Shown piece by piece: positions 29,957 through 39,666 of a stretch of 64,000 nt of DNA (its first letter is position 1; each line of letters starts with the position of its first letter). The DNA is taken from assembly GCF_000380965.1 (NCBI RefSeq), contig NZ_KB905567.1, positions 1 to 64,000 on the forward strand, written 5' to 3'. The notes below the pieces were generated by a model, which was given only the letters and a program-made list of their open reading frames with translations, had not been told where the DNA came from and did no database searches. The position numbers were made by a program, and so were the translations under genes. The DNA comes from Paenibacillus ginsengihumi DSM 21568 (GTDB lineage: Bacteria > Bacillota > Bacilli > Paenibacillales > NBRC-103111).

Positions 29957-32875
29957 TCACACCGCCGCGTTCTCAACCTCGGAACTCGCTTCCGACTCGG
30001 CTGTCCCTTCCAGTTCCCGCAATCTCATGGCATAATCCTGCGAACGCTTCGTATCCCGCTCCAGAATCGGTTTCAGATAACGGCCGGTATAGGAAGCCTC
30101 CACATTGACGATGTCCTCCGGCTTGCCGCAAGCGACGATCGTGCCACCCTTGCGGCCGCCTTCCGGTCCGAGGTCGATAATGTAGTCGGCCGTCTTGATC
30201 ACATCCAGATTATGCTCGATCACCAATACGGTATCGCCATTGTCCACCAATCGGTGTAGCACCTTCAGCAGCCGGTCGATATCGTCGATGTGCAGACCGG
30301 TCGTCGGCTCATCCAATATATAGATCGTCTTGCCTGTGCTGCGGCGATACAGTTCGGCCGCCAGCTTCACCCGCTGCGCTTCGCCCCCGGACAGCGTCGT
30401 GGCAGGCTGCCCCAGGTTCATATAGCTGAGGCCTACATCCATCAGCGTCTGCAGCTTGCGGTGGATGCGGGGAATGTTCTTGAAGAACTCGGTAGCGTCC
30501 TCAATCGTCATCTCGAGCACTTCCGAGATGTTCTTGCCTTTATACTTTACTTCCAGCGTCTCCCGGTTGTAGCGCTTGCCCTTACATACTTCGCAAGGCA
30601 CATACACGTCCGGCAGGAAGTGCATCTCGATCTTGATGATCCCGTCGCCCCGGCATGCCTCGCACCGTCCGCCTTTGACGTTGAAGCTAAACCGGCCTTT
30701 CTTGTAGCCGCGTACCTTCGCTTCGTTCGTCGCGGAAAACACGTCGCGAATATCGTCGAATACGCCGGTATAGGTAGCCGGATTGGAGCGCGGCGTCCGG
30801 CCGATCGGCGACTGGTCGATGTCAATGACCTTATCGACGTGCTCCAGCCCTTTGATCTCCTTGAACTGACCCGGCCGCGTCTTCGCTCCGTTCAGCTCCT
30901 TGGCCAACGTCTTGTACAAAATTTCGTTGATCAGCGTGCTTTTGCCGGAACCGGACACCCCGGTCACGCAGGTGAAGACGCCGAGCGGAATCTTCACATT
31001 GACGTTGCGCAGGTTATTCTCCTTCGCTCCGCGAATCTCCAGCCACTTGCCGTTCGGCTTGCGCCGCTCCGGCGCGATCGGAATGAACTTCCTGCCGCTC
31101 AAATATTGGCCGGTGAGCGACTTCTCGTCCGCCATGATCTCCTGAGGCGTTCCCTGGGAAACAACCTGGCCGCCGTGAATGCCTGCGCCCGGGCCGATAT
31201 CGATAATATAATCGGCTGCCAGCATCGTGTCCTCGTCATGCTCGACGACAATGAGCGTATTGCCCAGATCGCGCATATGCTCGAGCGTCTTGATCAGCCG
31301 GTCGTTATCCCGCTGATGCAGGCCGATGCTCGGCTCGTCCAAAATATAAAGCACGCCCATCAGACTCGAGCCAATCTGCGTCGCCAGCCGAATCCGCTGC
31401 GCTTCGCCGCCGGACAGCGTCCCCGCTGCGCGGCTTAACGTCAAGTAATCGAGGCCGACGTTGACCAGGAAGCCGAGACGGGCCCGGATTTCTTTCAAGA
31501 TCAGATGCGCGATCTGCATCTCCCGATCGCTGAGCTGCAGCGATTCCGACCATTCCGCAGCTTCTCCGATCGAAAGCGCCGTGACATCCGCAATGTTGCG
31601 GTCGCCGATCGTAACGGCCAGCGTCTCGGGCTTCAGCCGATGCCCTTTACACTTTCCGCAAGGCTTGGCGCTCATAAACTGTTCGATATGCTCGCGGATG
31701 CCGTCCGAAAATGTCTCTCGGTATCGGCGTTCCAGGTTGTGCACGATGCCTTCGAAAGCGACCATCGCTTCCTTGCGCTGGCCGAAGTCGTTCTCATATT
31801 TGAACCGGACCTTTTCCCCGCCTGTACCGTAGAGCAGCTTGTTCATCTGCTCCTTGCTCAGCTCGGACACCGGCACGTCCTGCGGGATGCCGTAATGCTC
31901 GCAGACCGCGGCCAAAAATTGCGGGTAGTAGTTCGACGTGCTTCCGGCCCAGGCTTCAAAGGCGCCTGCCTGAATACTCTTGCCCGGGTTCGGCACGAGC
32001 AGGTCCGGGTCGACGATCATCTTGCTGCCGAGGCCGTCGCATTCGGGACAAGCGCCGAACGGACTGTTGAACGAAAACATGCGGGGAGCCAGCTCCTCCA
32101 TGCTGAAGCCGCATTCGGGACAAGCCAGATTTTGGCTGAACAGCAGCTCCTCCCGGTCGATGATATCGACGATCACGCGGCCTTCGCCAAGCTTCAGCGC
32201 CGTCTCCAGCGAATCGGCCAGCCGCGCCTCCACATCGCTCTTGACGACGATCCGGTCGACAACGACCTCGATATTATGCTTCTTGTTCTTCTCCAGCTCG
32301 ATCTGCTCAGACAGCTCGCGCAGCTCGCCGTTGACGCGCACGCGCACGAAACCCTGCTTGGCGATATCGGCAAGCAGCTTCGAATGCTCTCCCTTGCGGC
32401 CGGATACGACGGGAGCCAAAATTTGCAGCCTCGTACGCTCGGGATATTCCATAATCCGATCTACCATCTGTTCGACGGTCTGCGAGGTGATCTCGATTTT
32501 GTGCTCCGGACAGTGCGGGCGTCCGATGCGGGCAAACAGCAGCCTCAGATAGTCGTAGATTTCCGTGACGGTGCCGACGGTCGACCGCGGGTTGCGGCTC
32601 GTCGTCTTCTGATCGATGGAGATCGCCGGCGACAGCCCCTCGATGGAATCGACGTCCGGCTTATCCATTTGCCCGAGAAACTGTCTGGCATAGGCAGACA
32701 GCGACTCCACGTAGCGCCGCTGCCCTTCGGCATAGATCGTATCGAAGGCCAGGGACGACTTGCCCGACCCGCTCAGCCCCGTCAAGACAACGAATTTGTC
32801 GCGGGGAATGGTGACGTCGACATTTTTCAGATTGTGCGCTCTCGCGCCTTTGATGACGATGTGGTCTCTGCCCAC
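29957..32875 (-). CDS. uvrA: Excinuclease ABC subunit A (UvrA)
   Basis: UvrA is the damage-recognition ATPase of nucleotide excision repair; it loads UvrB on damaged DNA. The 972-residue protein has two ABC modules: Walker [10 protein letters not shown] and GVSGSGKST, and signatures TLSGGEAQR in both. The Cys4 zinc modules are CPECGFS...CPECDGLG and CEACRGDG...CEVCKGKR. The GTG at 32875 ([10 protein letters not shown]) has AAAGGAAGG upstream and gives the normal N-terminus. The longer frame runs into the uvrB stop and is unlikely. It lies 19 bases after uvrB in an operon under an SOS-type promoter. Confidence 0.97.
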   Translation of the reverse strand: MGRDHIVIKGARAHNLKNVDVTIPRDKFVVLTGLSGSGKSSLAFDTIYAEGQRRYVESLSAYARQFLGQMDKPDVDSIEGLSPAISIDQKTTSRNPRSTVGTVTEIYDYLRLLFARIGRPHCPEHKIEITSQTVEQMVDRIMEYPERTRLQILAPVVSGRKGEHSKLLADIAKQGFVRVRVNGELRELSEQIELEKNKKHNIEVVVDRIVVKSDVEARLADSLETALKLGEGRVIVDIIDREELLFSQNLACPECGFSMEELAPRMFSFNSPFGACPECDGLGSKMIVDPDLLVPNPGKSIQAGAFEAWAGSTSNYYPQFLAAVCEHYGIPQDVPVSELSKEQMNKLLYGTGGEKVRFKYENDFGQRKEAMVAFEGIVHNLERRYRETFSDGIREHIEQFMSAKPCGKCKGHRLKPETLAVTIGDRNIADVTALSIGEAAEWSESLQLSDREMQIAHLILKEIRARLGFLVNVGLDYLTLSRAAGTLSGGEAQRIRLATQIGSSLMGVLYILDEPSIGLHQRDNDRLIKTLEHMRDLGNTLIVVEHDEDTMLAADYIIDIGPGAGIHGGQVVSQGTPQEIMADEKSLTGQYLSGRKFIPIAPERRKPNGKWLEIRGAKENNLRNVNVKIPLGVFTCVTGVSGSGKSTLINEILYKTLAKELNGAKTRPGQFKEIKGLEHVDKVIDIDQSPIGRTPRSNPATYTGVFDDIRDVFSATNEAKVRGYKKGRFSFNVKGGRCEACRGDGIIKIEMHFLPDVYVPCEVCKGKRYNRETLEVKYKGKNISEVLEMTIEDATEFFKNIPRIHRKLQTLMDVGLSYMNLGQPATTLSGGEAQRVKLAAELYRRSTGKTIYILDEPTTGLHIDDIDRLLKVLHRLVDNGDTVLVIEHNLDVIKTADYIIDLGPEGGRKGGTIVACGKPEDIVNVEASYTGRYLKPILERDTKRSQDYAMRLRELEGTAESEASSEVENAAV

Positions 32876-32894
32876 AAGGAATACCTTCCTTTCG

Positions 32895-34892
32895 TTACAG
32901 CTCTGCCTTGAGCTCCATAATCGCGTCACGCAGCTCCGCCGCGCGTTCGAACTGCAAATGTTTGGCCGCTTCCTTCATCTCCTGCTCCAGCCGCTCGATC
33001 AGGGACAAGCGGTCCTTCTTCGACATCTTCGCCATCTTCGCCTCGGCCAAATACTCGGCCTTCTGCTCGGCGACCTTCGTCGCCTCGATGACGTCGCGCA
33101 CCTTCTTGCGTATCGTCTGCGGCGTGATGCCGTGCTTCTCGTTGTAAGCGATCTGGATGGCGCGGCGGCGGTACGTCTCCTTGATCGCCTTGTCCATCGA
33201 TTCAGTGACCTTGTCGGCGTACAGAATGACCTTGCCGTTCGCATTGCGCGCTGCCCGCCCGATCGTCTGAATGAGCGAGCGTTCGGCCCGCAGAAAGCCT
33301 TCTTTATCGGCATCCAGAATGGCGACCAGCGATACCTCCGGCAAGTCGAGCCCTTCCCTCAGCAGGTTGATCCCGACCAGCACGTGGAAGGTGCCCAGCC
33401 GAAGATCCCGCAAAATCTGCATTCGCTCCAGCGTCTTGATGTCCGAATGCAAATAGCGGACCTTGATGCCAACGTCCTTGAAATAATCGGTCAAATCTTC
33501 AGCCATCTTCTTGGTCAGCGTCGTCACCAGGACGCGCTCGTCTTTGGCGATGCGGTCCTGAATCTCCGCCAGCAAGTCATCGATCTGCCCTTTGGTCGGC
33601 CGCACGTCGATCTCCGGATCGACAAGCCCCGTAGGACGGATAATCTGCTCGACGACCTCCGGACATTTCTCCAATTCATAAGGGCCCGGCGTCGCCGAAA
33701 TATAGATGATCTGCTTGATCTTCTGCTCGAACTCCTCGAAGCGGAGAGGGCGGTTATCCAGCGCTGACGGCAGGCGAAAGCCGTGGTTGACCAGCACCTC
33801 CTTGCGAGCTCGGTCGCCGTTGTACATGGCGCGTATTTGCGGCAGCGTCGCATGGGATTCGTCCACAATCACCAGCATATCGTCCGGAAAATAATCGAAC
33901 AGCGTATAAGGCGTCGCGCCCCGCTCGCGGAACGTCAGCGGCCCCGAGTAGTTCTCGATGCCGGAGCAGAAGCCCATCTCCTGCATCATCTCGATATCAT
34001 AGCGCGTGCGCTGCTCGAGCCGCTGCGCCTCCAGCAGCTTGCCTTCGGCCCTCAGCTCGGCCAGCCGCTCCTCCAGCTCCCTCTCGATGTTGACCAGCGC
34101 CCGCTTCATCTTCTCCTCGTGCGTGACGAAGTGGGACGCCGGGAAGATCGCCGCATGCTCCCGCTCTGCGAGAATTTCCCCGGTCAGCACATCGATCTCC
34201 GTAATACGCTCGATCTCATCGCCGAACAGCTCGACCCGAATCGCATGCTCCCCGTGCGAGGCCGGAAAAATTTCCACAACGTCGCCGCGCACGCGGAACG
34301 TGCCCCGGGTGAAGTTGATATCGTTGCGCTGATACTGGATATCGACCAGCCGATGGAGAATCTCGTTGCGCGAGCGCTCCATGCCGACACGCAGCGACAA
34401 CACCAGATCGCGGTATTCCGATGGAGAACCGAGACCGTAGATGCACGATACGCTGGCGACGATAATGACGTCCCTCCGCTCGAACAGCGAGCTGGTGGCG
34501 GAGTGGCGCAGCTTATCGATCTCGTCGTTAATGCTGGAATCCTTCTCAATATAAGTATCCGAAGACGGTATATACGCCTCCGGCTGATAATAATCGTAGT
34601 AGCTTACGAAGTACGAGACCGCATTGTTCGGAAAAAATTCCTTCAGCTCGCTGCACAGCTGAGCGGCCAGCGTCTTGTTGTGGGCGATCACAAGCGTCGG
34701 ACGATTCAGGCGAGCAATCACCTGAGCCGCCGTAAACGTCTTGCCTGTCCCCGTCGCCCCCAGCAGCGTCTGATGCTTCTTGCCGGCAAGAACGCCCTGC
34801 ACCAGCTTGTCGATTGCCTGGGGCTGATCCCCCTGAGGCTTGTAATCCGATACCAGCTCGAATTTCCTGTCGCTGACGATCACTTCGTTCAT
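32895..34892 (-). CDS. uvrB: Excinuclease ABC subunit B (UvrB)
   Basis: UvrB is the helicase-like core of nucleotide excision repair, which verifies damage and recruits UvrC. The 665-residue protein shows Walker [11 protein letters not shown], the beta-hairpin region [29 protein letters not shown] in [10 protein letters not shown], motif [10 protein letters not shown] and a C-terminal UVR domain ([22 protein letters not shown]). ATG 34892 with GGGTGATAGG upstream. First gene of uvrBA; its promoter carries a LexA-like box. Confidence 0.97.
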   Translation of the reverse strand: MNEVIVSDRKFELVSDYKPQGDQPQAIDKLVQGVLAGKKHQTLLGATGTGKTFTAAQVIARLNRPTLVIAHNKTLAAQLCSELKEFFPNNAVSYFVSYYDYYQPEAYIPSSDTYIEKDSSINDEIDKLRHSATSSLFERRDVIIVASVSCIYGLGSPSEYRDLVLSLRVGMERSRNEILHRLVDIQYQRNDINFTRGTFRVRGDVVEIFPASHGEHAIRVELFGDEIERITEIDVLTGEILAEREHAAIFPASHFVTHEEKMKRALVNIERELEERLAELRAEGKLLEAQRLEQRTRYDIEMMQEMGFCSGIENYSGPLTFRERGATPYTLFDYFPDDMLVIVDESHATLPQIRAMYNGDRARKEVLVNHGFRLPSALDNRPLRFEEFEQKIKQIIYISATPGPYELEKCPEVVEQIIRPTGLVDPEIDVRPTKGQIDDLLAEIQDRIAKDERVLVTTLTKKMAEDLTDYFKDVGIKVRYLHSDIKTLERMQILRDLRLGTFHVLVGINLLREGLDLPEVSLVAILDADKEGFLRAERSLIQTIGRAARNANGKVILYADKVTESMDKAIKETYRRRAIQIAYNEKHGITPQTIRKKVRDVIEATKVAEQKAEYLAEAKMAKMSKKDRLSLIERLEQEMKEAAKHLQFERAAELRDAIMELKAEL

Positions 34893-35008
34893 CCTATCAC
34901 CCGTTTCCGAAAAAGATCGCGTTATTCTAAACTTTCGCCCTTCGGAATCCGATTAAATAAATAGGCGTCCGAGGTCGCGTCGCTGCTGTTTCAGCATGGT
35001 TATGCATA

Positions 35009-35056
35009 GGAATAAATGTTCCCATCCATTATACCTTTTTTCTCCGTTCGTTGCAA
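35009..35056 (-). promoter_or_regulatory. uvrBA promoter with LexA (SOS) box
   Basis: On the minus strand TTGCAA (35051-35056) and TATAAT (35028-35033) are separated by 17 bases. Immediately downstream GGAACATTTATTCC (35009-35022) resembles the Gram-positive LexA/DinR box (GAAC-N4-GTTC) with one changed base. This placement would allow repression until DNA damage. Confidence 0.7.
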
Positions 35057-35074
35057 ATAGATTCCTTTTATTTC

Positions 35075-35101
35075 TATTTGGTGGACTACCTTTGCAGATA
35101 T
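35075..35101 (+). promoter_or_regulatory. Sigma-D-like flagellar promoter upstream of motA
   Basis: TATT (35075-35078), 15 bases, then GCAGATAT (35094-35101) resembles the sigma-D consensus TAAA-N15-GCCGATAT, about 50 bases before motA. The -10 match is seven of eight; the -35 match is weak. motAB is known to be sigma-D dependent in B. subtilis. Confidence 0.45.
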
Positions 35102-35149
35102 ACAGGGACCGTTAGTGAATCGACAACATTACTCAGAGGGGGAACGTTA

Positions 35150-35938
35150 GTGGATATCACAACAATTATCGGTATCATCGCAGGCATTGCCGCCTTGGTC
35201 GGCGGTTACCTGTGGGATGGCGGCCACCTTGAGGCGCTGTTCGTGCCGTCCGCTCTGCTGATTGTAGTCGGCGGGACGATCGGCGCCGTCATCGTCAGCT
35301 TCCCGATGGCCCGGCTGAAGGAGATCGGCAAGGCGCTGAGCATGGCCTTCAAGGAGCCGAAGCGCGATCAAGGGGCAACGATCGATGAGATTGTAGACAT
35401 GGCCACCGTCGCCCGGCGGGAAGGCGTGCTCGCGCTGGAGCAGCGGGCGCTGGAGCACCCGAACCCGTTCCTCCGGGACGGCCTGATGATGGTGGTCGAC
35501 GGCACCGATCCGGAGCTAACCCGTCAAATCCTCGAGCTTGAGATAGACTCCATGGAGCGCCACCATGAAGGCTGGGCCAAGATCTTCGAGGCCGCCGGAG
35601 GGTTCGCCCCGACGATGGGCATCATCGGGACGGTAATGGGCCTCATTCACGTACTGGGCAACTTGACCGATCCCGAGGGCCTCGGGCCGGCGATTGCCGT
35701 TGCGTTCTGCGCCACCTTGTACGGCGTAAGTACGGCGAACGTCATCTATTTGCCGATCGCCAGCAAGATCAAGATCCGCAGCAAAGAGCAAGTCGCCGAA
35801 ATGGAGCTCATGCTCGAGGGCATTCTCGCCCTTCAGGCCGGCGAGAACCCCCAGCTGATCAAGAAAAAGCTGCATTCCTTCCTGCATCAGGAGCGTAAAC
35901 CAACGGAGGGAGCGGGTGAAGCCGTTGCCAAGGCGTAG
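35150..35938 (+). CDS. motA: Flagellar motor stator protein MotA
   Basis: MotA forms the proton-driven stator with MotB. The 262-residue protein has four membrane segments and the MotA signature region GGFAPTMGIIGTVMGLIHVLGNL. The cytoplasmic loop between helices 2 and 3 carries the charged residues that contact the rotor (around AVIVSFPMARLKEIGKAL to EEGVLALEQRALEHPN-like positions). The GTG at 35150 (MDITTIIGI) has GAGGGGG seven bases upstream. The longer frame upstream lies in the promoter region. The 3' end overlaps motB by 23 bases. Confidence 0.93.
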   Translation: MDITTIIGIIAGIAALVGGYLWDGGHLEALFVPSALLIVVGGTIGAVIVSFPMARLKEIGKALSMAFKEPKRDQGATIDEIVDMATVARREGVLALEQRALEHPNPFLRDGLMMVVDGTDPELTRQILELEIDSMERHHEGWAKIFEAAGGFAPTMGIIGTVMGLIHVLGNLTDPEGLGPAIAVAFCATLYGVSTANVIYLPIASKIKIRSKEQVAEMELMLEGILALQAGENPQLIKKKLHSFLHQERKPTEGAGEAVAKA

Positions 35939-36692
35939 GAAACGAACGGAGACTCCAGACAACCACGAGCGCTGGCTCATCACGTATGCCGACCTGATTA
36001 CGCTCTTGCTCATTTTCTTTATTATCATGTATGCCATGAGCAAGCTCGATCAATCCAAATACGAAGAGCTGGCGCAATCGTTGAAGTTCCAGTTCCAGAG
36101 CGCGGACACCGTTATGCCGCAAGGATCGGGCATTATGGATCGGCTCCGCCCGATCCCAGAGCCGACAGCTCCGGATGCGGCCAGAGACCAGGAGGCGTTG
36201 GAACGCGAGAGGCAGCTGGAGAATTTGCTCGAGAAGGTGCAAGCCTATATCGAGCAAAACAACCTGCAGGGGCACGTATCGGTCGGCGACACGCCCCGAG
36301 GGGTCGCCGTATCGCTGAACGATCTGTTCCTGTTCGACCTGGGCAAGGCGGAGCTGAAGCCGGAGGCGTATCCGATCTTGAATCAGCTGGCTACGCTATT
36401 CCCGACGCTGAACGCCTCGATCAGCATCGAAGGGCATACGGATAACTTGCCGGTGCTGACCGGTTCGCCCTTCAAAGACAACTGGGGCTTGTCCCAGGCC
36501 CGCTCCTTGTCCGTTCTGAGATACTTCGTGGACGACGCGGGGCTTGATCCGAACAAGTTCGTATCTACCGCCTACGCGGACACCCGGCCGATTGCCCCCA
36601 ACGATTCCGACGCCAACCGGCAAAAAAACCGGCGCGTGGAAATCGTCGTGCTGCGCGAAATCATGGACGATACCCGAAAAGCCGTCCCCTGA
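35916..36692 (+). CDS. motB: Flagellar motor stator protein MotB
   Basis: MotB anchors the stator to peptidoglycan and carries the ion-binding aspartate. The 258-residue protein has a basic N-terminus, one membrane helix with the essential Asp26 (ITYADLITLLLIFFIIMYAMS), a linker and a C-terminal OmpA-like peptidoglycan-binding domain (SIEGHTDNLPV, NRRVEIVVLRE). The GTG at 35916 has GGAGGG five bases upstream, inside the end of motA, so translation is coupled. A terminator follows at once. Confidence 0.94.
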   Translation: MKPLPRRRKRTETPDNHERWLITYADLITLLLIFFIIMYAMSKLDQSKYEELAQSLKFQFQSADTVMPQGSGIMDRLRPIPEPTAPDAARDQEALERERQLENLLEKVQAYIEQNNLQGHVSVGDTPRGVAVSLNDLFLFDLGKAELKPEAYPILNQLATLFPTLNASISIEGHTDNLPVLTGSPFKDNWGLSQARSLSVLRYFVDDAGLDPNKFVSTAYADTRPIAPNDSDANRQKNRRVEIVVLREIMDDTRKAVP

Positions 36693-36713
36693 TCGGTCAG
36701 GGGGCGGCTTTTT
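36677..36713. terminator. Bidirectional terminator between motB and minJ
   Basis: AAAAGCCG-CCCCTG and CAGGGG-CGGCTTTTT arms form a strong hairpin with T runs in both directions. It serves the convergent motB and minJ-like genes and overlaps both gene ends. Confidence 0.85.
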
Positions 36714-37992
36714 CCGATTCCTGCGAGCGTTTGTTGGCCACAAGTCCTACCAGCCGGCGGCGCACATATGCGAAGATCGATAGCGGCCTGGACTCCGCGT
36801 AGTATAGGGCATTCTCGTCCGGAGCCAAAATGATGCCCAGTTGATGATGCTCGCCCGAAAACAGGGCTCGCTTCAAAAATTTGCTCTCGCCGGCAAGGTT
36901 GACGACCTCCAGCTTGCAATAAGCGGCGTTCAGTTGCATCGCCTCATACATTTCCTGCTTCGTCCGCACCGCCACGCCGTTCACCTTGCGGATCGCTTCT
37001 CCCGCGACAAGTCCGAGCTCCTCAGCCGGACTGCCCGGCAGCACGCCTAATATTTTCAGCCCATTCCCGCCATGCACGTAAATCGGCGACCTTCTGGACT
37101 CATCCCAGCGGCTGTACCAAATAATGCCCTCATGAAGCAGCACGCACATTAGCGATGCGGTCAGCGTCAGCGCCGCCGCCAGATGGGCAAGCCAGGCGAA
37201 GAGCAGCATCGCCGCCGCATACACCATCAGCAGATTGGAGCTGATGCGCACCTTCTCCGCCGGCAGCCGGGACATCGTCAACTCGGTAAAGCCGATCATC
37301 ACCGGAAGCCCGAGCAGCGCCCAGCCGTGCTGCCAACCATCGCCTCCCAAGAGAGGCGTCCATGGAAGCGCCTCCCCCCCGGCATACGGGACGAGCAAAA
37401 CAAGCGGAACCGGCCAGAACCCCTGCAGCTGGTAGCCGCCTACGATCTTCCCCCGCTTGCTTTCGTAGAACATAGGCGTGCCGAAGCGCGAGCCCTGAAA
37501 CCGGACGAACAGCGACTCTATCAAATGGAGAATCGCAACCAATGCCAGCATGGCGGGCATATGAAGGCCGAGCAGAGGCTTGCTGAGCCAAGCGAGCGGC
37601 GCCCATTCGCCAAGCATCGGTACGGAGCCGAACACCGCCTGCAGAACGCCGATCGTTCCGACCGCATAAGCCGAGCACAAAAATCGCACTCGAATAAGGA
37701 TCAGCAGCAGCGACACCCCCCAGATCAGCCATACGGCTTCCGGCTGCAGCGTCGCTCCGACCCCCCCCATCACCGCTGAAGCTACGAGGCCTCCTGCCAG
37801 GCCCCAAAGCACCGTGCGGCCCGTCTCCCCGGGCAGAGAGTGCAGCTTGGTCGCGTACAGCCTCCGTTCGAAGGCGATCTGCCGCCGATAATGCAGCAGG
37901 ATGAAGAGAATTCCGACATAATAATAAGGATGCAGCAGCATGTGCAGGAAGGCCCTGCCTCCCTGGGCTGCAATCTCCATAACCGCGCTCAT
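36697..37992 (-). CDS. minJ: MinJ-like PDZ-domain membrane protein
   Basis: A 431-residue polytopic membrane protein with about eight helices and a C-terminal PDZ domain (GLKILGVLPGSPAEELGLVAGEAIRKVNGVAVRTKQEMYEAM). In B. subtilis the equivalent gene next to ctpB encodes MinJ, which links MinD to DivIVA at poles and septa. Length, topology and synteny (ftsE-ftsX-M23-ctpB-minJ) agree, but I infer the MinJ role mainly from position. ATG 37992 with AAGGAG six bases upstream; the TTG at 38010 overlaps that site. Confidence 0.82.
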   Translation of the reverse strand: MSAVMEIAAQGGRAFLHMLLHPYYYVGILFILLHYRRQIAFERRLYATKLHSLPGETGRTVLWGLAGGLVASAVMGGVGATLQPEAVWLIWGVSLLLILIRVRFLCSAYAVGTIGVLQAVFGSVPMLGEWAPLAWLSKPLLGLHMPAMLALVAILHLIESLFVRFQGSRFGTPMFYESKRGKIVGGYQLQGFWPVPLVLLVPYAGGEALPWTPLLGGDGWQHGWALLGLPVMIGFTELTMSRLPAEKVRISSNLLMVYAAAMLLFAWLAHLAAALTLTASLMCVLLHEGIIWYSRWDESRRSPIYVHGGNGLKILGVLPGSPAEELGLVAGEAIRKVNGVAVRTKQEMYEAMQLNAAYCKLEVVNLAGESKFLKRALFSGEHHQLGIILAPDENALYYAESRPLSIFAYVRRRLVGLVANKRSQESEKAAP

Positions 37993-38011
37993 GGCGTACT
38001 CCTTCGACAAT

Positions 38012-38070
38012 CAAAAATGAGAAGGCGTCTTCCGCATGCCCGCGCAGGGCGGCGGTGATGCCTTCTCATT
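38012..38070 (-). terminator. Terminator after ctpB
   Basis: AATGAGAAGGC and GCCTTCTCATT form an 11-base-pair stem around a GC-rich internal region, followed on the minus strand by TTTTTGATTG. It separates ctpB from minJ, although the stem ends only about 20 bases before the minJ start. Confidence 0.75.
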
Positions 38071-38133
38071 GAATTCGACGCCGGCCGGCCAAACTCCTGC
38101 CGTACGCCTTAAATTGCCAAGCGGCAGCGCAGC

Positions 38134-39579
38134 TTACTTGCCCGTTACGCTGAGCATATATTCAAGCGCCGCTTTGAGCTGAAGATCGTTCTTCGGATCG
38201 CGGATGGCTTCCACGATCGCCTTCTCCACCTTGGCCGCCGTATCCTTGTCGACCTCTCCGGTGACGGGCAGGTCATTCGCCTGCTGGAACGCCTTGACCG
38301 CCTTGGCAGTCTGCGCACTGAAATATCCGTCCGTCCGATCGACCTGCAATCCCAGGCCCTGCAGCATAATCTGCAGGTTCTTTATGTCCTCGCTGGACGT
38401 ATCCGGCTTCAGCGTCTCCTTCTTGGTGAGCGGAGCCACTTTGAAATAAGCCGGCTGCTCCACCTTCATGTCCGGCTCGATCCCCGTCTTGTGGATCCAT
38501 GTGCCGTTCGGAGTGAGCCACTTGTAGACGGTCAACTTGATATTGCTGCCGTCGCCCATCTCTTTGGCGAAGGTGACCTGCACCGTGCCTTTGCCGAACG
38601 TCGTCTCGCCGATCAGCTTGCTGCCCGCCGAATCGCGCAGGGCTCCGGCCAAAATCTCCGATGCGCTGGCGCTGCCTTTGTTGATCAGCACCGAGACCGG
38701 ATACGGCTTGCCGGTGCCGTTCGAAGGCGTCATTTCCTTCTTGCCTTGGCGGTTCTCGATCTGCACGATGCCCTTGCCCTTGGCAATGAACGGCTCGACG
38801 ATCTCGACGACCTCTTGAAGCAGTCCTCCCGGATCGTTCCGGACATCGATAATCAGCCCCTTCATCCCTTGCGACTCAAGCGATTGCAGCTCCTCCGCAA
38901 AGCGCTCGGCCGTATTGCTCGCGAACTGGCGAATCTCGATTTTGCCGATTTGCCCTTGCAGCATCTCGGCATAGACCGTCTCCACATCGATATCGTCCCG
39001 GACGACGATCACCTCGATCGGCTCTGTCGTGCCGGCCCTGAGCACCTCCAGCTTCGCCTGCGTGCCTTTCGGACCGCGAATTTTCATGATCGCCTGGTTC
39101 AGCGTTAAGCCCTCGAGCTTCTCCCCGTTCACGGACAGGATGACGTCATTGGCATGCAGGCCAGCTTTCTCCGCCGGCGATCCTTTAATCGGGGCGACGA
39201 TGACCACCTTGCCGTCCTCCGAAGTCACCTCGGCTCCGATGCCTTGGAACGAAGACGTGATATTTTCGTTAAACTGCTCGGCCTCCCGCTGGTCCATATA
39301 GACGGTATACGGGTCGTCCAACGTAGCCAGCATGCCGTTGATCGCGCCGTTCACGATCTTGTCCTTGTCCACCTGCGTTAAAAAATTGTTCTCGATAAGC
39401 GAGTAGGTCATGGCAATCTTGTTCAAATCCTTGCTGGACAGGCCCGACTTGACCGAGCCTGCCTGATCCCTTCCTCCGACCGCCGCCAGAATGGACGGGT
39501 TCACCAGGGTCAGCGTCAAAATGCTGCTGGCAAACATCGATAACAACACAAATGCCAGTACCGTACGACCTTTAAACAT
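38134..39579 (-). CDS. ctpB: S41 family C-terminal processing protease CtpB
   Basis: A 481-residue secreted or membrane-anchored serine protease. It has an N-terminal membrane helix (about 6-28), a PDZ domain (GSPAEKAGLHANDVILSVNGEKLEGLTL) and the S41 catalytic core. The nucleophile is in INKGSASASEILAGALRD and the general-base lysine in ETTFGKGTVQ. A C-terminal peptidoglycan-binding-1 domain follows (LQIMLQGLGLQVDRTDGYFSAQTAKAVKAFQQ). In B. subtilis CtpB cleaves SpoIVFA to help activate sigma-K. An inverted repeat CTTGTC...GACAAG lies about 45 bases upstream (around 39619-39645), possibly a control site. Confidence 0.92.
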   Translation of the reverse strand: MFKGRTVLAFVLLSMFASSILTLTLVNPSILAAVGGRDQAGSVKSGLSSKDLNKIAMTYSLIENNFLTQVDKDKIVNGAINGMLATLDDPYTVYMDQREAEQFNENITSSFQGIGAEVTSEDGKVVIVAPIKGSPAEKAGLHANDVILSVNGEKLEGLTLNQAIMKIRGPKGTQAKLEVLRAGTTEPIEVIVVRDDIDVETVYAEMLQGQIGKIEIRQFASNTAERFAEELQSLESQGMKGLIIDVRNDPGGLLQEVVEIVEPFIAKGKGIVQIENRQGKKEMTPSNGTGKPYPVSVLINKGSASASEILAGALRDSAGSKLIGETTFGKGTVQVTFAKEMGDGSNIKLTVYKWLTPNGTWIHKTGIEPDMKVEQPAYFKVAPLTKKETLKPDTSSEDIKNLQIMLQGLGLQVDRTDGYFSAQTAKAVKAFQQANDLPVTGEVDKDTAAKVEKAIVEAIRDPKNDLQLKAALEYMLSVTGK

Positions 39580-39666
39580 TCCACACCGCCTTTGCTGCTC
39601 TTCACGACTCTGAAAGACTTGTCTCTATAGTATACGACAAGCCGTTGGAAAATATGAACAGGCAGT

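Noticed and set aside
29686-29976. 96-residue minus-strand open frame after uvrA
   Set aside because: It overlaps the end of uvrA and crosses a strong terminator hairpin; no family or ribosome site was recognised.
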